This document shows, in pieces, positions 9,379-20,037 of a stretch of 64,000 bases of DNA. This stretch comes from SAR86 cluster bacterium SAR86B (lineage in GTDB: Bacteria; Pseudomonadota; Gammaproteobacteria; Magnimaribacterales; D2472), in contig CAJJAC010000007.1 in NCBI GenBank assembly GCA_905181955.1, forward strand, positions 1-64,000, written 5' to 3'. Position 1 is the first letter of the stretch. Each line of letters starts with the position of its first letter. Position numbers and translations under genes: made by a program. A model generated the notes under the pieces. It had not been told where the DNA came from. It did no database searches and saw only the letters and a program-made list of their open reading frames with translations.

Positions 9379-10236
9379 ATGGAAATTAAAGCATCACAAG
9401 TCAAAGAACTAAGAGATATGTCTGGTGTGGCTATGATGGAGTGCAAGAGAGCGCTAGTTGAATGTGAAGGTAACTTGGATAAAGCTCTAGATCTTTTAAG
9501 ATCTAATAGCTCTCTAAAAGCTGAAAAAAAAGCATCTAGAGTGGCTGCAGATGGAGTTATTAGAATAATTTCTACTGAAAGCTATGCAACTATTATTGAG
9601 ATTAATTCTGAGACTGACTTTGCTGCAAAAGACGCAGGATTTATTGCTTTTGCTGACGAAGTTGCTTCATATATTTCAGCTAATAAAGTTGCTGATGTAT
9701 CTGTATTTGCATCGAGCGAAATAGAAGAAAAAAGAATAGCTTTAATACAAACTATTGGTGAAAATATCCAATTAAGAAGAATGGAGTCTATTAATTTTGA
9801 TGGTGATATGTCAGTAGGCTCTTATATGCATTCTGATGGAAAGTTAGCAGCGCTAGTTATTACAAATACCTCTGATGAAAGTCTTGCTAAAGATATTGCT
9901 ATGCATGTTGCTGCCTCTAATCCTTTATGTAAATCACCAGAGGACATTAATAATGAGGTTCTTGAAAGAGAAAAAGCAATTTTTGAAGTGCAAGCAAAAG
10001 AATCTGGAAAAGACGAAGCAATTATGGGTAAGATGGTAGAAGGAAAAGTAAGGAAATACCTTGCAGAAGTATCTTTAACATCTCAAGCTTATATCAAGGA
10101 TCCTGATGTTACAGTTGGTAAGCTTTTATCTGAAAATAATGCAGATGTTATGGGCTATGTAAGATTTAAAGTTGGTGAAGGAATTGAGGTAGAGTCTAAA
10201 AGTTTCGCAGACGAGGTTGCTGAACAATTAAAATAA
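9379..10236 (+). CDS. tsf: translation elongation factor Ts
   Basis: [21 protein letters not shown]...; [10 protein letters not shown]. Confidence 0.98.
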   Translation: MEIKASQVKELRDMSGVAMMECKRALVECEGNLDKALDLLRSNSSLKAEKKASRVAADGVIRIISTESYATIIEINSETDFAAKDAGFIAFADEVASYISANKVADVSVFASSEIEEKRIALIQTIGENIQLRRMESINFDGDMSVGSYMHSDGKLAALVITNTSDESLAKDIAMHVAASNPLCKSPEDINNEVLEREKAIFEVQAKESGKDEAIMGKMVEGKVRKYLAEVSLTSQAYIKDPDVTVGKLLSENNADVMGYVRFKVGEGIEVESKSFADEVAEQLK

Positions 10237-10240
10237 AGTC

Positions 10241-10954
10241 ATGTCAGATCTAAAACATAAACGCCTTCTTGTTAAATTTAGTGGTGAATCTGTTGCTGGT
10301 GATGATGAGCATGGGATTGATCCTAAAATCCTTGATTCAATGGCTGCATCTATTAAAGAATGTAAAGAAATAAATGCTGAGATAGGTATTGTTATTGGTG
10401 GAGGAAATTTATTTCGAGGGGAGAAGCTAAATCAAGCTGGAATGGATAGAGTTGCTGGTGATCATATGGGTATGCTAGCAACAGTTATGAATGGAATTGC
10501 TTTAAGAGATGCTTTAGAAAGAGCGGGTATTAAAACAAGAGTAATGTCAGCCATTCCCATAGCAGGTTTAGTTGAGCACTACGATAGAAGGCTCGCAATT
10601 CAACTATTAGGTGATGGATATGTTGTTATCTTTACCGCAGGTACAGGAAATCCATTTTTTACAACAGATACAGCAGGTTGCCTGCGAGCTATTGAGATTC
10701 AAGCAGATCTGATGCTTAAAGCAACAAGAGTAGATGGAGTTTATTCAGATGATCCAGAAATAAACCCAGAAGCTAAATTCTATCCAGAACTTTCATTTGA
10801 TGAGGCTATCTCTAAAAACTTAAAAGTTATGGATGCCACTGCGCTTACTTTAGCTCGGGATCATAAGCTCCCTATAAATGTTTTTAATGTAAATAAAGAA
10901 CATGCACTTAAAGATATCATTTGCGGAGATCGCATTGGTACAATAATATCTTAA
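10241..10954 (+). CDS. pyrH: UMP kinase
   Basis: [12 protein letters not shown]..., [26 protein letters not shown]. Confidence 0.98.
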   Translation: MSDLKHKRLLVKFSGESVAGDDEHGIDPKILDSMAASIKECKEINAEIGIVIGGGNLFRGEKLNQAGMDRVAGDHMGMLATVMNGIALRDALERAGIKTRVMSAIPIAGLVEHYDRRLAIQLLGDGYVVIFTAGTGNPFFTTDTAGCLRAIEIQADLMLKATRVDGVYSDDPEINPEAKFYPELSFDEAISKNLKVMDATALTLARDHKLPINVFNVNKEHALKDIICGDRIGTIIS

Positions 10955-10955
10955 T

Positions 10956-11510
10956 ATGAATACAATACATGAATCGCTTAAAGAGAGAATGAAGAAGTCA
11001 TTAGATTCTTTAAAATCTGCATTTAACAAAATTAGAACCGGAAGAGCAAACCCTGCAATACTTGATGATATCAAAGTCGATTACTACGGAAATCTAACTG
11101 CTTTAAATCAAACTTCAAATATTTCAGTCGAGGAGAATAGAACACTTGTTATATCTCCATGGGATAAAAATTTAATGCCGCAGATAGAAAAAGCAATTGC
11201 TTCGTCAGACCTGGGCTTGAATCCAAGCTCATCAGGAGATTTGATAAGAGTAACAATGCCAGTTTTAACTGAAGAGACTAGACAAGGCTATATTAAACAA
11301 GCCAGAAGTGATGCTGAAAATTCCAGAATATCAATTAGAAACATTAGAAGAGATGCCAATAATCAAATAAAGGACATGCAATCATCTGGAGATATCTCTG
11401 AAGATGACATGAGGCGTTCTGAAGATATTATTCAAAAAGAGACTGATAGTTTTATAGCGACTGTAGATTCAGAATTAAAAAATAAAGAATCTGATCTTCT
11501 AGAAATATAA
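10956..11510 (+). CDS. frr: ribosome recycling factor
   Basis: KIRTGRANPAILDDIKVDYYG; follows pyrH. Confidence 0.98.
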   Translation: MNTIHESLKERMKKSLDSLKSAFNKIRTGRANPAILDDIKVDYYGNLTALNQTSNISVEENRTLVISPWDKNLMPQIEKAIASSDLGLNPSSSGDLIRVTMPVLTEETRQGYIKQARSDAENSRISIRNIRRDANNQIKDMQSSGDISEDDMRRSEDIIQKETDSFIATVDSELKNKESDLLEI

Positions 11511-11511
11511 A

Positions 11512-12249
11512 TTGACCATCATGGGTCACCCCAAAATAGATAATCAATTAACATCTTTAAACAATGTTGCAATTATTATGGATGGAAATGGCAGGTGGGC
11601 AAAAGCAAATAAATTAAAAATAACTCAAGGACATGCAAAGGGTGTTGGAGTTGTAAAAGATATTGTAGAAGAATGTATAGCGCAAAAAATTAATACTTTA
11701 ACAATTTATGCCTTCAGTTCTGAGAATTGGTCTCGACCTAAAAGTGAGATAAATGGAATAAAAACCTTAATTATTAAAGCTATTTCTGATCAGGTTCCAG
11801 AGTTAGTGGAACAAGGTGTTAAATTAAATTTTTTTGGTAACTTAGAAGATTTTGGCCCAAATGTTATTAACAAAATATCTTTAGCAGAAGATGCTACATC
11901 TTTAGAAAATCCATCCCTTCAACTTAATGTTGCTCTAGGTTATGGCGGTAGAAAAGATATAATACAAACCACCAAGCTGCTTGCAGAAAAGGTAAAAGAT
12001 GGAAAAATATCATTAAAAGATATTAATGAGGATATATTTGCAGAATTTTCTGTGGTCCCAATTGATAATATAGATTTAGTTATTAGAACTGGCGGAGATA
12101 AAAGACTCAGCAATTTTTTATTATTTCAAATAGCATATGCTGAAATAATGTTTATAGATAAATTATGGCCAGATTTCACTAAACAAGACTTTATATCTTG
12201 CCTAGAATCATTTAAAAATGTGGAGAGAAGGTTTGGAAAAAGAATTTAA
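11512..12249 (+). CDS. uppS: undecaprenyl diphosphate synthase
   Basis: NNVAIIMDGNGRWAK..., YAFSSENWSRP, VIRTGGDKRLSNFLLFQIAYAE. ATG 11521 is a possible start. Confidence 0.96.
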   Translation: MTIMGHPKIDNQLTSLNNVAIIMDGNGRWAKANKLKITQGHAKGVGVVKDIVEECIAQKINTLTIYAFSSENWSRPKSEINGIKTLIIKAISDQVPELVEQGVKLNFFGNLEDFGPNVINKISLAEDATSLENPSLQLNVALGYGGRKDIIQTTKLLAEKVKDGKISLKDINEDIFAEFSVVPIDNIDLVIRTGGDKRLSNFLLFQIAYAEIMFIDKLWPDFTKQDFISCLESFKNVERRFGKRI

Positions 12250-13057
12250 ACAAACATTTATAAATAGATCAGCAACAGGCCTAATGATGGTCATTCCTTT
12301 TTTAGGATTAATATATGTTGCGAATACTTTTTTAACAACAATCGTAATAGTTATTCTTTCTATGATTGTTTATCTGGAGTGGAGCGGCCTAACTCACAAA
12401 AAAAACCTAGCATTAGATGTATTTTTTATTATTTTATTTACATTAGGAGTTTTAAGCTTCAATGTATTTTTTTTATATAATTTAACAGCATTATTAGCTC
12501 TATTTTGGCTCATTTTTTCAATATTTCTTTTTATAAATAAACTAGGTTCACTCAATCAGAATCTTATTACCTTTGATAACAATATTCTAAAACTTGCGGT
12601 TATCTTAGGATTCCTTTCTAGCCTATTACTACTTATCCAAATTGAAGAAATTAATCATTTATTAATTTTAATTATTATTGTAAACACATCACTGGTAGAT
12701 ACTTTTGCTTACTTATCAGGATCACGTTTTGGGAAAACGCCACTTTTAAAAAATATTAGTCCAAATAAAACCTTGGAAGGTTTCTTTGGAGGCATGGCCG
12801 CATCTTTAATATTTGCATTGTTAATGTCTTATTTATATCAGCTACCAACTTCAATGGTTTTAATAATATCTTTTTCAGCTTTCTTTTCATTTGTTGGTGA
12901 TTATTTTATGAGCTATCTAAAAAGAAGAGGTGGGCTTAAAGATACTGGTTCTATTCTTCCTGGGCATGGTGGTATTTTAGATAGAATTGATTCTCACTTA
13001 TCAGCTGCAACTATCTTCACCTTTTTATATTTAACATTTCAAATCTCAGGTATTTAA
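12218..13057 (+). CDS. cdsA: phosphatidate cytidylyltransferase
   Basis: Multi-TM with C-terminal GDYFMSYLKRRGGLKDTGSILPGHGGILDRIDS signature. Confidence 0.96.
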   Translation: MWREGLEKEFKQTFINRSATGLMMVIPFLGLIYVANTFLTTIVIVILSMIVYLEWSGLTHKKNLALDVFFIILFTLGVLSFNVFFLYNLTALLALFWLIFSIFLFINKLGSLNQNLITFDNNILKLAVILGFLSSLLLLIQIEEINHLLILIIIVNTSLVDTFAYLSGSRFGKTPLLKNISPNKTLEGFFGGMAASLIFALLMSYLYQLPTSMVLIISFSAFFSFVGDYFMSYLKRRGGLKDTGSILPGHGGILDRIDSHLSAATIFTFLYLTFQISGI

Positions 13058-14209
13058 ATGAAAAATATTCTTTTATTGGGAGCAACTGGGAGCATTGGTG
13101 ATAGCGTATTAAGTGTCATTAAGCAAAATAGTGATAGCTTAAACTTATATGGAATCGCCGCGGGTAAAAATACTGAGAAAGCAGCAGCTATAATTAAAAA
13201 CTTTTCTCCTAAAAATATCTTTATAGAAGACATAGCAGCCTATGACCTGATTTCTTCCTCGTTTCCAAATCAAAATATTTTAAATTCGGACCAAGAGTTA
13301 CTTGATCTTATCTCTGATAATAAAGTTGATATTGTTGTGTCTGCAATTGTTGGTTTTGCTGGCTTAAAAGCAAGTCTAATGGCGGTAAACGCTGGCAAGA
13401 TCGTGCTGATTGCAAATAAAGAAAGCATTGTTGCAGCTGGAGACATACTCATGCCGCTTGCTAAAGCTAAAGGCGCTCAAATTATTCCAATTGATAGTGA
13501 ACACAATGCAATATTTCAATGTTTACCTGCTGACAAGTCAACTACAGACGTTAGTAAAATAATAATTACTGCCTCAGGAGGGCCTTTTTTAGACATTCCT
13601 TTATCTAAGTTAAATAATATATCCCCTAAAGATGCTTTAAAGCATCCTAACTGGGAAATGGGCTCTAAGATATCTATAGATTCTGCTACTTTAGTAAATA
13701 AGTGTTTAGAATTAATTGAAGCCAGATATCTTTTTGATTTAAATGAAAAATTATTTGATCTAGTTATTCATCCCCAAAGTATTATTCATTCGATAGTTAC
13801 TTATATAGATGGCTCAAGTATCTCACAAATGAGCAATCCCAATATGGAAGTTCCAATAGCTAATGCTTTAAGTGATATCAGAAAAGTTCCCATAGCATTT
13901 AAGGAATTAGACTTCAGCAATCTAAAACTTTCTTTTCAAGAGTTCCCTTCAGACAGATCTAAACTTGAGAATCTAGCAAGAGAGATTTGTAACACCGGCG
14001 GCTCTTCAGGCTTGGTCTTCAATGCTGCAAATGAGATAGCTGTTGAATCTTTCTTAAATAACCAGCTAAAATTTTCTCAAATTTATGATGTTATTTATCG
14101 AACTTTTGATTTGATTCCGCTGTCCAACCCGCAAGATATAGAAACTTTAAACGAATTAAACAATGAAGCACGCATCGAGGCTAAGAAGGTGATAAAATCC
14201 ATAACTTAA
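13058..14209 (+). CDS. dxr: 1-deoxy-D-xylulose 5-phosphate reductoisomerase
   Basis: LLGATGSIGDSVL..., IPIDSEHNAIFQCL, NPNWEMGSKISIDSATLVNK-type motif. Confidence 0.98.
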   Translation: MKNILLLGATGSIGDSVLSVIKQNSDSLNLYGIAAGKNTEKAAAIIKNFSPKNIFIEDIAAYDLISSSFPNQNILNSDQELLDLISDNKVDIVVSAIVGFAGLKASLMAVNAGKIVLIANKESIVAAGDILMPLAKAKGAQIIPIDSEHNAIFQCLPADKSTTDVSKIIITASGGPFLDIPLSKLNNISPKDALKHPNWEMGSKISIDSATLVNKCLELIEARYLFDLNEKLFDLVIHPQSIIHSIVTYIDGSSISQMSNPNMEVPIANALSDIRKVPIAFKELDFSNLKLSFQEFPSDRSKLENLAREICNTGGSSGLVFNAANEIAVESFLNNQLKFSQIYDVIYRTFDLIPLSNPQDIETLNELNNEARIEAKKVIKSIT

Positions 14210-14219
14210 AACTTTCAAA

Positions 14220-15566
14220 ATGAATTATTTAATAGATACATTAATCTACGCAGGGGCCTTTATAGCCCTTTTATTTGTATTGGTAGTTATTCATGAATGT
14301 GGTCATTATTTTGTTGCCAGATATTTTGGTGTTCACTGTCCTAGGTTCTCATTTGGAATGGGACCAGTTATCTATAAAAGAGTTGACAAGCATGGAACTG
14401 AATTTGCATTATCTGCTTTTCCTTTAGGTGGATATGTTTCGATGATTACAAAAAAAATGTTTGAATTAGAGCCTGAATTGAAAAAAGATTTTACTAAAGA
14501 TCAGCTTGAACAAACTTTTGATACCAAACCTAAACTTCAAAGAGCAGCCATCATGCTTGCTGGGCCAGTTGCTAACTTTATATTATCAATATTTATATTT
14601 TCTTTTATTTTCTCTACAACACCAGATCCTCAATCAACTCTTGTTATTAATGAAGTCAATAATTCCAATATGTTTGAAAAAGGTGATCAGATAACTTCAA
14701 TAGATGGAGTTAAAGTTTCAGAAAGAAAAGATATAAGTCTAGAGCTACTCTCAAAGGCAGGAATGTCAGGTGAGTTATCAATTACAGTGCTATCAAAAAA
14801 CACAAACTCATTAAAAGACATTGTATTAAGTGTTAATAATTTTTTGACTGACAGTGAGCAGCAGAAAAATCCAGTTGATGCATTAGGAATAACAGTTCAA
14901 ACAAGAATGCTGCCTATAATAGGGAGTTTGCTGGTTGGAGGAGCTGCTGAATTGGGTGGATTAAATAAAAACGACAGAATCATAGCTATCAATAATTCAA
15001 CCATATCTTACGCTTCAGAAATACCAGCTATTTTAAATAGCCTAGAAAGCAATTTGGCTGATATACAAATAGTGAGAGGAGATGATATTAAAATCTTCCC
15101 TGTTGAATTAACTTCAGTTATAGATGGTGCTGGAAAAGAGTCTAAACTTTTAGGAATTGGATTTGGTTTAAAAAGAACCTTTATAGCATCAGTTATTAAA
15201 GGAACAAAAGAAACTTATAATCTCAGTGTTAAAACACTTCAATTCATAGGAAAAATGTTTTCAGGCAATATGGGTACTGAAAATCTTTCAGGTCCCATAG
15301 GTATTGCTAAGATGGCAGGTGATACGGCTCAAGCAGGAATCCTACCCTTTTTATATCTCATGGCCTTACTAAGTATTAGTCTGGGAGTATTAAATTTACT
15401 ACCTATACCGGCTCTTGATGGTGGTCAATTAACCCTACTTGGTGTTGAGGCTCTTAGAGGCGCACCTTTACCTGATAAAGTAGAAAATTTCGTATATGCT
15501 ACAGGCACTGTAATGATACTATTCTTAATGGTATTTGCTGTTTTTAACGACGTAGCAAGATTTTAA
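14220..15566 (+). CDS. rseP: RIP metalloprotease RseP (site-2 protease)
   Basis: VVIHECGHYFVARYFGV HExxH motif, PDZ region, NLLPIPALDGG. Confidence 0.96.
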   Translation: MNYLIDTLIYAGAFIALLFVLVVIHECGHYFVARYFGVHCPRFSFGMGPVIYKRVDKHGTEFALSAFPLGGYVSMITKKMFELEPELKKDFTKDQLEQTFDTKPKLQRAAIMLAGPVANFILSIFIFSFIFSTTPDPQSTLVINEVNNSNMFEKGDQITSIDGVKVSERKDISLELLSKAGMSGELSITVLSKNTNSLKDIVLSVNNFLTDSEQQKNPVDALGITVQTRMLPIIGSLLVGGAAELGGLNKNDRIIAINNSTISYASEIPAILNSLESNLADIQIVRGDDIKIFPVELTSVIDGAGKESKLLGIGFGLKRTFIASVIKGTKETYNLSVKTLQFIGKMFSGNMGTENLSGPIGIAKMAGDTAQAGILPFLYLMALLSISLGVLNLLPIPALDGGQLTLLGVEALRGAPLPDKVENFVYATGTVMILFLMVFAVFNDVARF

Positions 15567-15572
15567 TAAGGA

Positions 15573-17993
15573 ATGAAATTGAAAAAAATATTTTTAGTCA
15601 TCTTATCTCTCAGTTTTATTAACTTAGCAACTGCATTTGATGAATTTGTTATTAATGATATTAGAATAGTTGGACTTCAAAGAGTTTCCACAGGCAGCAT
15701 CTTTAATGTAATGCCAGTAAGTGTTGGCGACAGGGTAGATAACAGAAAGGTTGGTGATATTACTAGAGCCTTATTTGCTACTGAGCAATTTGATGATATT
15801 CAGATTGGTAAAGAGCTAAATACTTTAATTATTACTGTTCAAGAGAGACCATCAATATCTGCAATAGATATTTCCGGAAACAAAGCTCTTAAAACAGAAC
15901 AATTACTAGAAAGTCTTAATGGGGTTGAGATCTCTGAGGGCAAAGTTTACAAGAGATCAACCTTAGACAAAATGAAAGCAGAGCTAGTTAGATCATATGC
16001 TTCTCAAGGAAGATATGGCGCAAGTGTTGAAGTTGATGAGATTATGAAGCCTAGAAATAGAGTAGAGGTAAGTATTGTTGTTGATGAAGGAGACAGTGCA
16101 ACTATTGAAAGTATTGATATATTAGGTAATAAGCTATTTTCTGATGATGATTTATTGAAAAGTTTTGAATTGGGAGAGGGCAGCATACTTTCATTTCTAA
16201 CAAATGATAACCAATACTCTAGAGAAAAATTACAAGGCGACATAGAAAATCTTGAATCCTATTATTTAGATAGAGGCTATTTAAAGTATTCACTTGAGTC
16301 GACCCAGGTCAGCTTAACCCGAAATAGAAAAGGTATTCATATTACATTGGGTTTAGTGGAAGGCGATCAATACACTGTTAGCAATGTAAGTGTTATAGGA
16401 AATATTCCGATTAAACCTGAAGCTTACGAAACTGTTATTCAAACTCAAAAAGATAAAGTTTATTCTCAGGCGGCAATAACGGCTATTGAAGAATTTTTTA
16501 CTACGGTGCTTGGAAACGAAGGCTATGCATTTGCAGAAGTTAAGGGATCTCCTGAAATCAATCAAGATACTCAAGATGTAGACCTAGTTTTTTCAGTAAA
16601 TGCTGGAAAAAGGACGTATACAAGAAAAATAATATTTGCAGGTAATCAGATTACTCAAGATGAAGTTTTAAGAAGAGAGATGAGGCAGTTTGAAGGCGCG
16701 CCCACATCGGATAAAAATATTCAGAATTCTAAAGTAAGATTAGAAAGACTAGGGTATTTTAAAGATGTTAGTGTTGAAACTATTCCTGTACCAGGTACAG
16801 ATGACCAAGTTGATGCGGTATATCTAGTTGAAGAGGAGACGACTGGTCAGATTGGAGGTAATGTTGGATATAGTGATTTTGGATTAATGCTTGGTTTTAA
16901 TCTTAATGAGAGAAATTTCTTAGGTAGTGGAAACACGGTAGGAATTTCAATTAATAAAAGTGTTTATCAAGAATCTTATAATCTTTCTTTTTTTGATCCT
17001 TATTACACCATGGATGGAGTTAGTAGGGGTTACAACGCATACTTTAGAGAAACTGATTACGGTGAATTTAACGTAGCTAATTATTTAACTAATTCAGCTG
17101 GGCTTGGCTTACAGTTTGGATATCCTATCTCAGATACACAAAGAATAGGCTTAAATATAACTTATGATAAGACAGATATTGATTCAGGAACATTACCAGC
17201 AAGAGAGATATCAGACTTTTTATCATCAGAAGGCAGTATTTTTGAAACAATTAGCATGCAAGCTGTATGGTCAAGAATAACCCTTAACCGAGGAATGTTT
17301 CCAACAGAGGGATCATCTACAGACTTAATGTTAATGGCTGTATTGCCTGGTAGTGATATTCAATATGCAAAAGTTAACTTAAGACAAAAATATTACAAAC
17401 CTCTAGGATTCCTTGATTTAATTTTTGGTTTTAATGGTGAGCTTGGTTACATGGATGTATACGGCGACACTGCTGTTACTCCTTTCTTTCAGAATTTTTA
17501 TGCAGGAGGCCCAAGATCACTTAGAGGTTTTGAATCAAATACACTTGGCCCTAGAAGCACACAGGCGCCTTGCTATGAGTATGATGCTATCAATGATTTA
17601 TGTCCGGCATTAAGAGATTTGGATTTAGATGGAGAGCCAGATTCACCAGCATACAATCCATACATGTTCAGCAATAGAGATCAGCCAATTGGAGGGAATG
17701 TAAAAGTTGAGGGAAGTCTTCAACTAATATTTAAACTTCCAATGATTGAAGATCAGCGATCTATGAGATCTGCATTTTTCTTTGATTTTGGTAATGTTTT
17801 CTCTACTAATTGCCAAGATTATCAGATCAACTGTTATGAACCAGAGCTCGAAGAGCTAAGATATTCTTATGGAGTCGGAGTTACGTGGATAACAGGCTTT
17901 GGTCCTATGAGTTTTGCTATAGCAAAACCATCTAATGCTGGTCCATTAGAGAGAACTGAGCAATTCCAATTTACAATTGGAAATGTCTTTTAA
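15573..17993 (+). CDS. bamA: outer membrane protein assembly factor BamA
   Basis: POTRA repeats plus barrel; FYAGGPRSLRGFESNTLGP (L6 RGF motif). Confidence 0.98.
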   Translation: MKLKKIFLVILSLSFINLATAFDEFVINDIRIVGLQRVSTGSIFNVMPVSVGDRVDNRKVGDITRALFATEQFDDIQIGKELNTLIITVQERPSISAIDISGNKALKTEQLLESLNGVEISEGKVYKRSTLDKMKAELVRSYASQGRYGASVEVDEIMKPRNRVEVSIVVDEGDSATIESIDILGNKLFSDDDLLKSFELGEGSILSFLTNDNQYSREKLQGDIENLESYYLDRGYLKYSLESTQVSLTRNRKGIHITLGLVEGDQYTVSNVSVIGNIPIKPEAYETVIQTQKDKVYSQAAITAIEEFFTTVLGNEGYAFAEVKGSPEINQDTQDVDLVFSVNAGKRTYTRKIIFAGNQITQDEVLRREMRQFEGAPTSDKNIQNSKVRLERLGYFKDVSVETIPVPGTDDQVDAVYLVEEETTGQIGGNVGYSDFGLMLGFNLNERNFLGSGNTVGISINKSVYQESYNLSFFDPYYTMDGVSRGYNAYFRETDYGEFNVANYLTNSAGLGLQFGYPISDTQRIGLNITYDKTDIDSGTLPAREISDFLSSEGSIFETISMQAVWSRITLNRGMFPTEGSSTDLMLMAVLPGSDIQYAKVNLRQKYYKPLGFLDLIFGFNGELGYMDVYGDTAVTPFFQNFYAGGPRSLRGFESNTLGPRSTQAPCYEYDAINDLCPALRDLDLDGEPDSPAYNPYMFSNRDQPIGGNVKVEGSLQLIFKLPMIEDQRSMRSAFFFDFGNVFSTNCQDYQINCYEPELEELRYSYGVGVTWITGFGPMSFAIAKPSNAGPLERTEQFQFTIGNVF

Positions 17994-18014
17994 ATGATAA
18001 TTTCATGCTTTTTG

Positions 18015-18040
18015 TATAAATTAGTATAAATTAATATAAA
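18015..18040 (+). promoter_or_regulatory. three TATAAA motifs spaced exactly 10 nt, upstream of skp/ompH
   Basis: TATAAA at 18015, 18025 and 18035 in tataaattagtataaattaatataaaa. Confidence 0.45.
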
Positions 18041-18066
18041 ATACGTCAACTTACAAAGGGGCAACT

Positions 18067-18591
18067 ATGAAAATTTTAAACAAACTATTTTTAGCATCAT
18101 TCTTATTAATATCCGTACCTTCATTCGCTAATGATGGAATGGCAGTTATTGATATGAGAGTTGCTGTTTTATCAACACAACAAGCACAAGAAACATTTAA
18201 AGCTTTAGAGGAAGACTCTGATTATGCTGCAAAAGTAGAGCAAGCTCAAACATTGCAAGCAGACAGACAAGCTTTAGCTGAAACTCTTCAAAAGGATGGC
18301 GAAACTATGTCCCAAGAAGAAGTCGCTAGCGCACAAAAGACTATTCAAGATAAATCTCAAGAACTTGAGTTTATTGTTGGTCAGATCCAAGCAAAGCAGA
18401 ATGAAACAGCTGAAAAGATTTTTAGAGACATGAATCCTTCTTTACAAAAGATTCTATCAGAGCTTCTTGCTGCTAAACAGTTAAAAGTGCTTCTAGGAAG
18501 AGATACTGTTATTTTTGCTGATCCTGCTTTAGATATAACAGATGATGTTACTTCTATGTTGGATGTTGCAGCTTCTGGGGCGAATGAATAA
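18067..18591 (+). CDS. skp: periplasmic chaperone OmpH/Skp family
   Basis: Signal peptide, coiled-coil OmpH-like protein, position between bamA and lpxD. Confidence 0.9.
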   Translation: MKILNKLFLASFLLISVPSFANDGMAVIDMRVAVLSTQQAQETFKALEEDSDYAAKVEQAQTLQADRQALAETLQKDGETMSQEEVASAQKTIQDKSQELEFIVGQIQAKQNETAEKIFRDMNPSLQKILSELLAAKQLKVLLGRDTVIFADPALDITDDVTSMLDVAASGANE

Positions 18592-18599
18592 ACTCATCT

Positions 18600-19592
18600 G
18601 TGAGCCAGAAAAAAAAATCTTTTACTCTTAAAGAACTTTCAAAAATAATTGACGCCTCAATTACTGGTGATGAAAATATCATCATCAGTAATATTGCTTC
18701 TATTCAAGAAGCAAATAATGAATCAATAACTTTTTTAGCAAATAAAAAATATTCAAAGTTTCTAGATAGTACTCAGGCTGCAGCTGTAATAGTTAGTGCT
18801 GGCATTGAAACTCAATCTAGTACGAATCTTTTAAAATGCTCTGATCCTTATTTAGCCTATGCTAAGATTTCATCATTGTTTATAAATAAAGAAAATAAAT
18901 TGGACAAACCATCTATACATAAAAGCGCGACCATATCTCCTTCTGCAAATATATCTAATTTGTCTAGCATCTCTGCAAATGTTGTTATTGAAGAAAATGT
19001 TGTTATTGAAGACGGTGTCTTTATTGGCCCAAATTGTTTTATAGGCCCAAATTGCCATCTAAAAAAAGGAAGCAATGTAAGTGCTAATTCCTCATTAGTA
19101 CAAGATGTTATCTTAGGTGAGTCTTCTAGTATCCATTTTGGATCAATTCTAGGAAGTGATGGTTTTGGTTATGCACCCTCAAAAGATGGATATGAAAAGA
19201 TTGAACAATTAGGTGGATTAATTATTGGAGATAATGTCGAAATTGGATCAGGATGTACAATTGATAGAGGCGCATTAGGAGATACCATAATACATAATGG
19301 TGTTAAGTTAGATAACCAAATTCATATTGCTCACAATGTTATTTTAGGAGAAAATTCTGCTATTGCAGCCTGTTGCGCAATTGCTGGATCCACTGTAATC
19401 GGAAAAAATTTACAAATGGGTGGGCTTTCTGGAATTTTAGGACATTTATCTATTTGCGATGATGTATTAATTGGCGCCCATACGCTTGTTACTAAGAATA
19501 TTGATAAAGGTGGAAATTATGTAGGTATAATGCCTGCGCAAGAGCAAAAAGAATGGGCAAAATCATCAATATTTATTAAAAAAAGAGGCTAG
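18600..19592 (+). CDS. lpxD: UDP-3-O-(acyl)glucosamine N-acyltransferase
   Basis: Left-handed beta-helix hexapeptide repeats; VSANSSLVQDVILGE..IHFGSILGSDGFGYAPSKDGYEKIEQLGGLIIGDNVEIGSGCTIDRGALGDTII; GTG start. Confidence 0.97.
   Translation: MSQKKKSFTLKELSKIIDASITGDENIIISNIASIQEANNESITFLANKKYSKFLDSTQAAAVIVSAGIETQSSTNLLKCSDPYLAYAKISSLFINKENKLDKPSIHKSATISPSANISNLSSISANVVIEENVVIEDGVFIGPNCFIGPNCHLKKGSNVSANSSLVQDVILGESSSIHFGSILGSDGFGYAPSKDGYEKIEQLGGLIIGDNVEIGSGCTIDRGALGDTIIHNGVKLDNQIHIAHNVILGENSAIAACCAIAGSTVIGKNLQMGGLSGILGHLSICDDVLIGAHTLVTKNIDKGGNYVGIMPAQEQKEWAKSSIFIKKRG
18979..19054 (+). repeat. two adjacent 18-bp-period duplications inside lpxD
   Basis: aatgttgttattgaaga repeated at 18979/18997 and ggcccaaattg repeated at 19026/19044, both with an 18-nt offset (one hexapeptide). 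Confidence 0.9.
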
Positions 19593-19596
19593 TCTC

Positions 19597-20037
19597 ATGT
19601 CAGTCATAAAAGATGAAATTTTAAAATATCTCCCTCATAGGGAACCTTTTTTATTTGTGGATGAAGTTATAAATATTAATAAAGGAAGTGATATTCATGC
19701 AATCAAAAGACTGACAGGTGAAGAAGATTACTTTCGTGGACATTTTCCCAATAATCCAGTCATGCCTGGAGTAATTATTATTGAAGCTTTAGCACAGGCA
19801 TCAGGTATTTTAGGTTTTCAAACTATGAATAAGTTACCTCAGGAAGGTTCTATATATGTTTTTGCTGGAGTAGATAAAGTTAGATTTAGAAAAAGAGTTG
19901 GCCCCGGTGATGATATCCATTTATACAGTAAAATCCTTAATGAAAAACGAGGTATTTGGAAATTTGAGTCAAGAGCAGAAGTTAATAATGAATTAGTTTG
20001 TTCTGCTACGATTCTTTGTGCTGATAGACCCGAATAA
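19597..20037 (+). CDS. fabZ: 3-hydroxyacyl-ACP dehydratase FabZ
   Basis: LPHREPFLFVDEV, FRGHFPNNPVMPGVIIIEALAQASG. Confidence 0.98.
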   Translation: MSVIKDEILKYLPHREPFLFVDEVININKGSDIHAIKRLTGEEDYFRGHFPNNPVMPGVIIIEALAQASGILGFQTMNKLPQEGSIYVFAGVDKVRFRKRVGPGDDIHLYSKILNEKRGIWKFESRAEVNNELVCSATILCADRPE

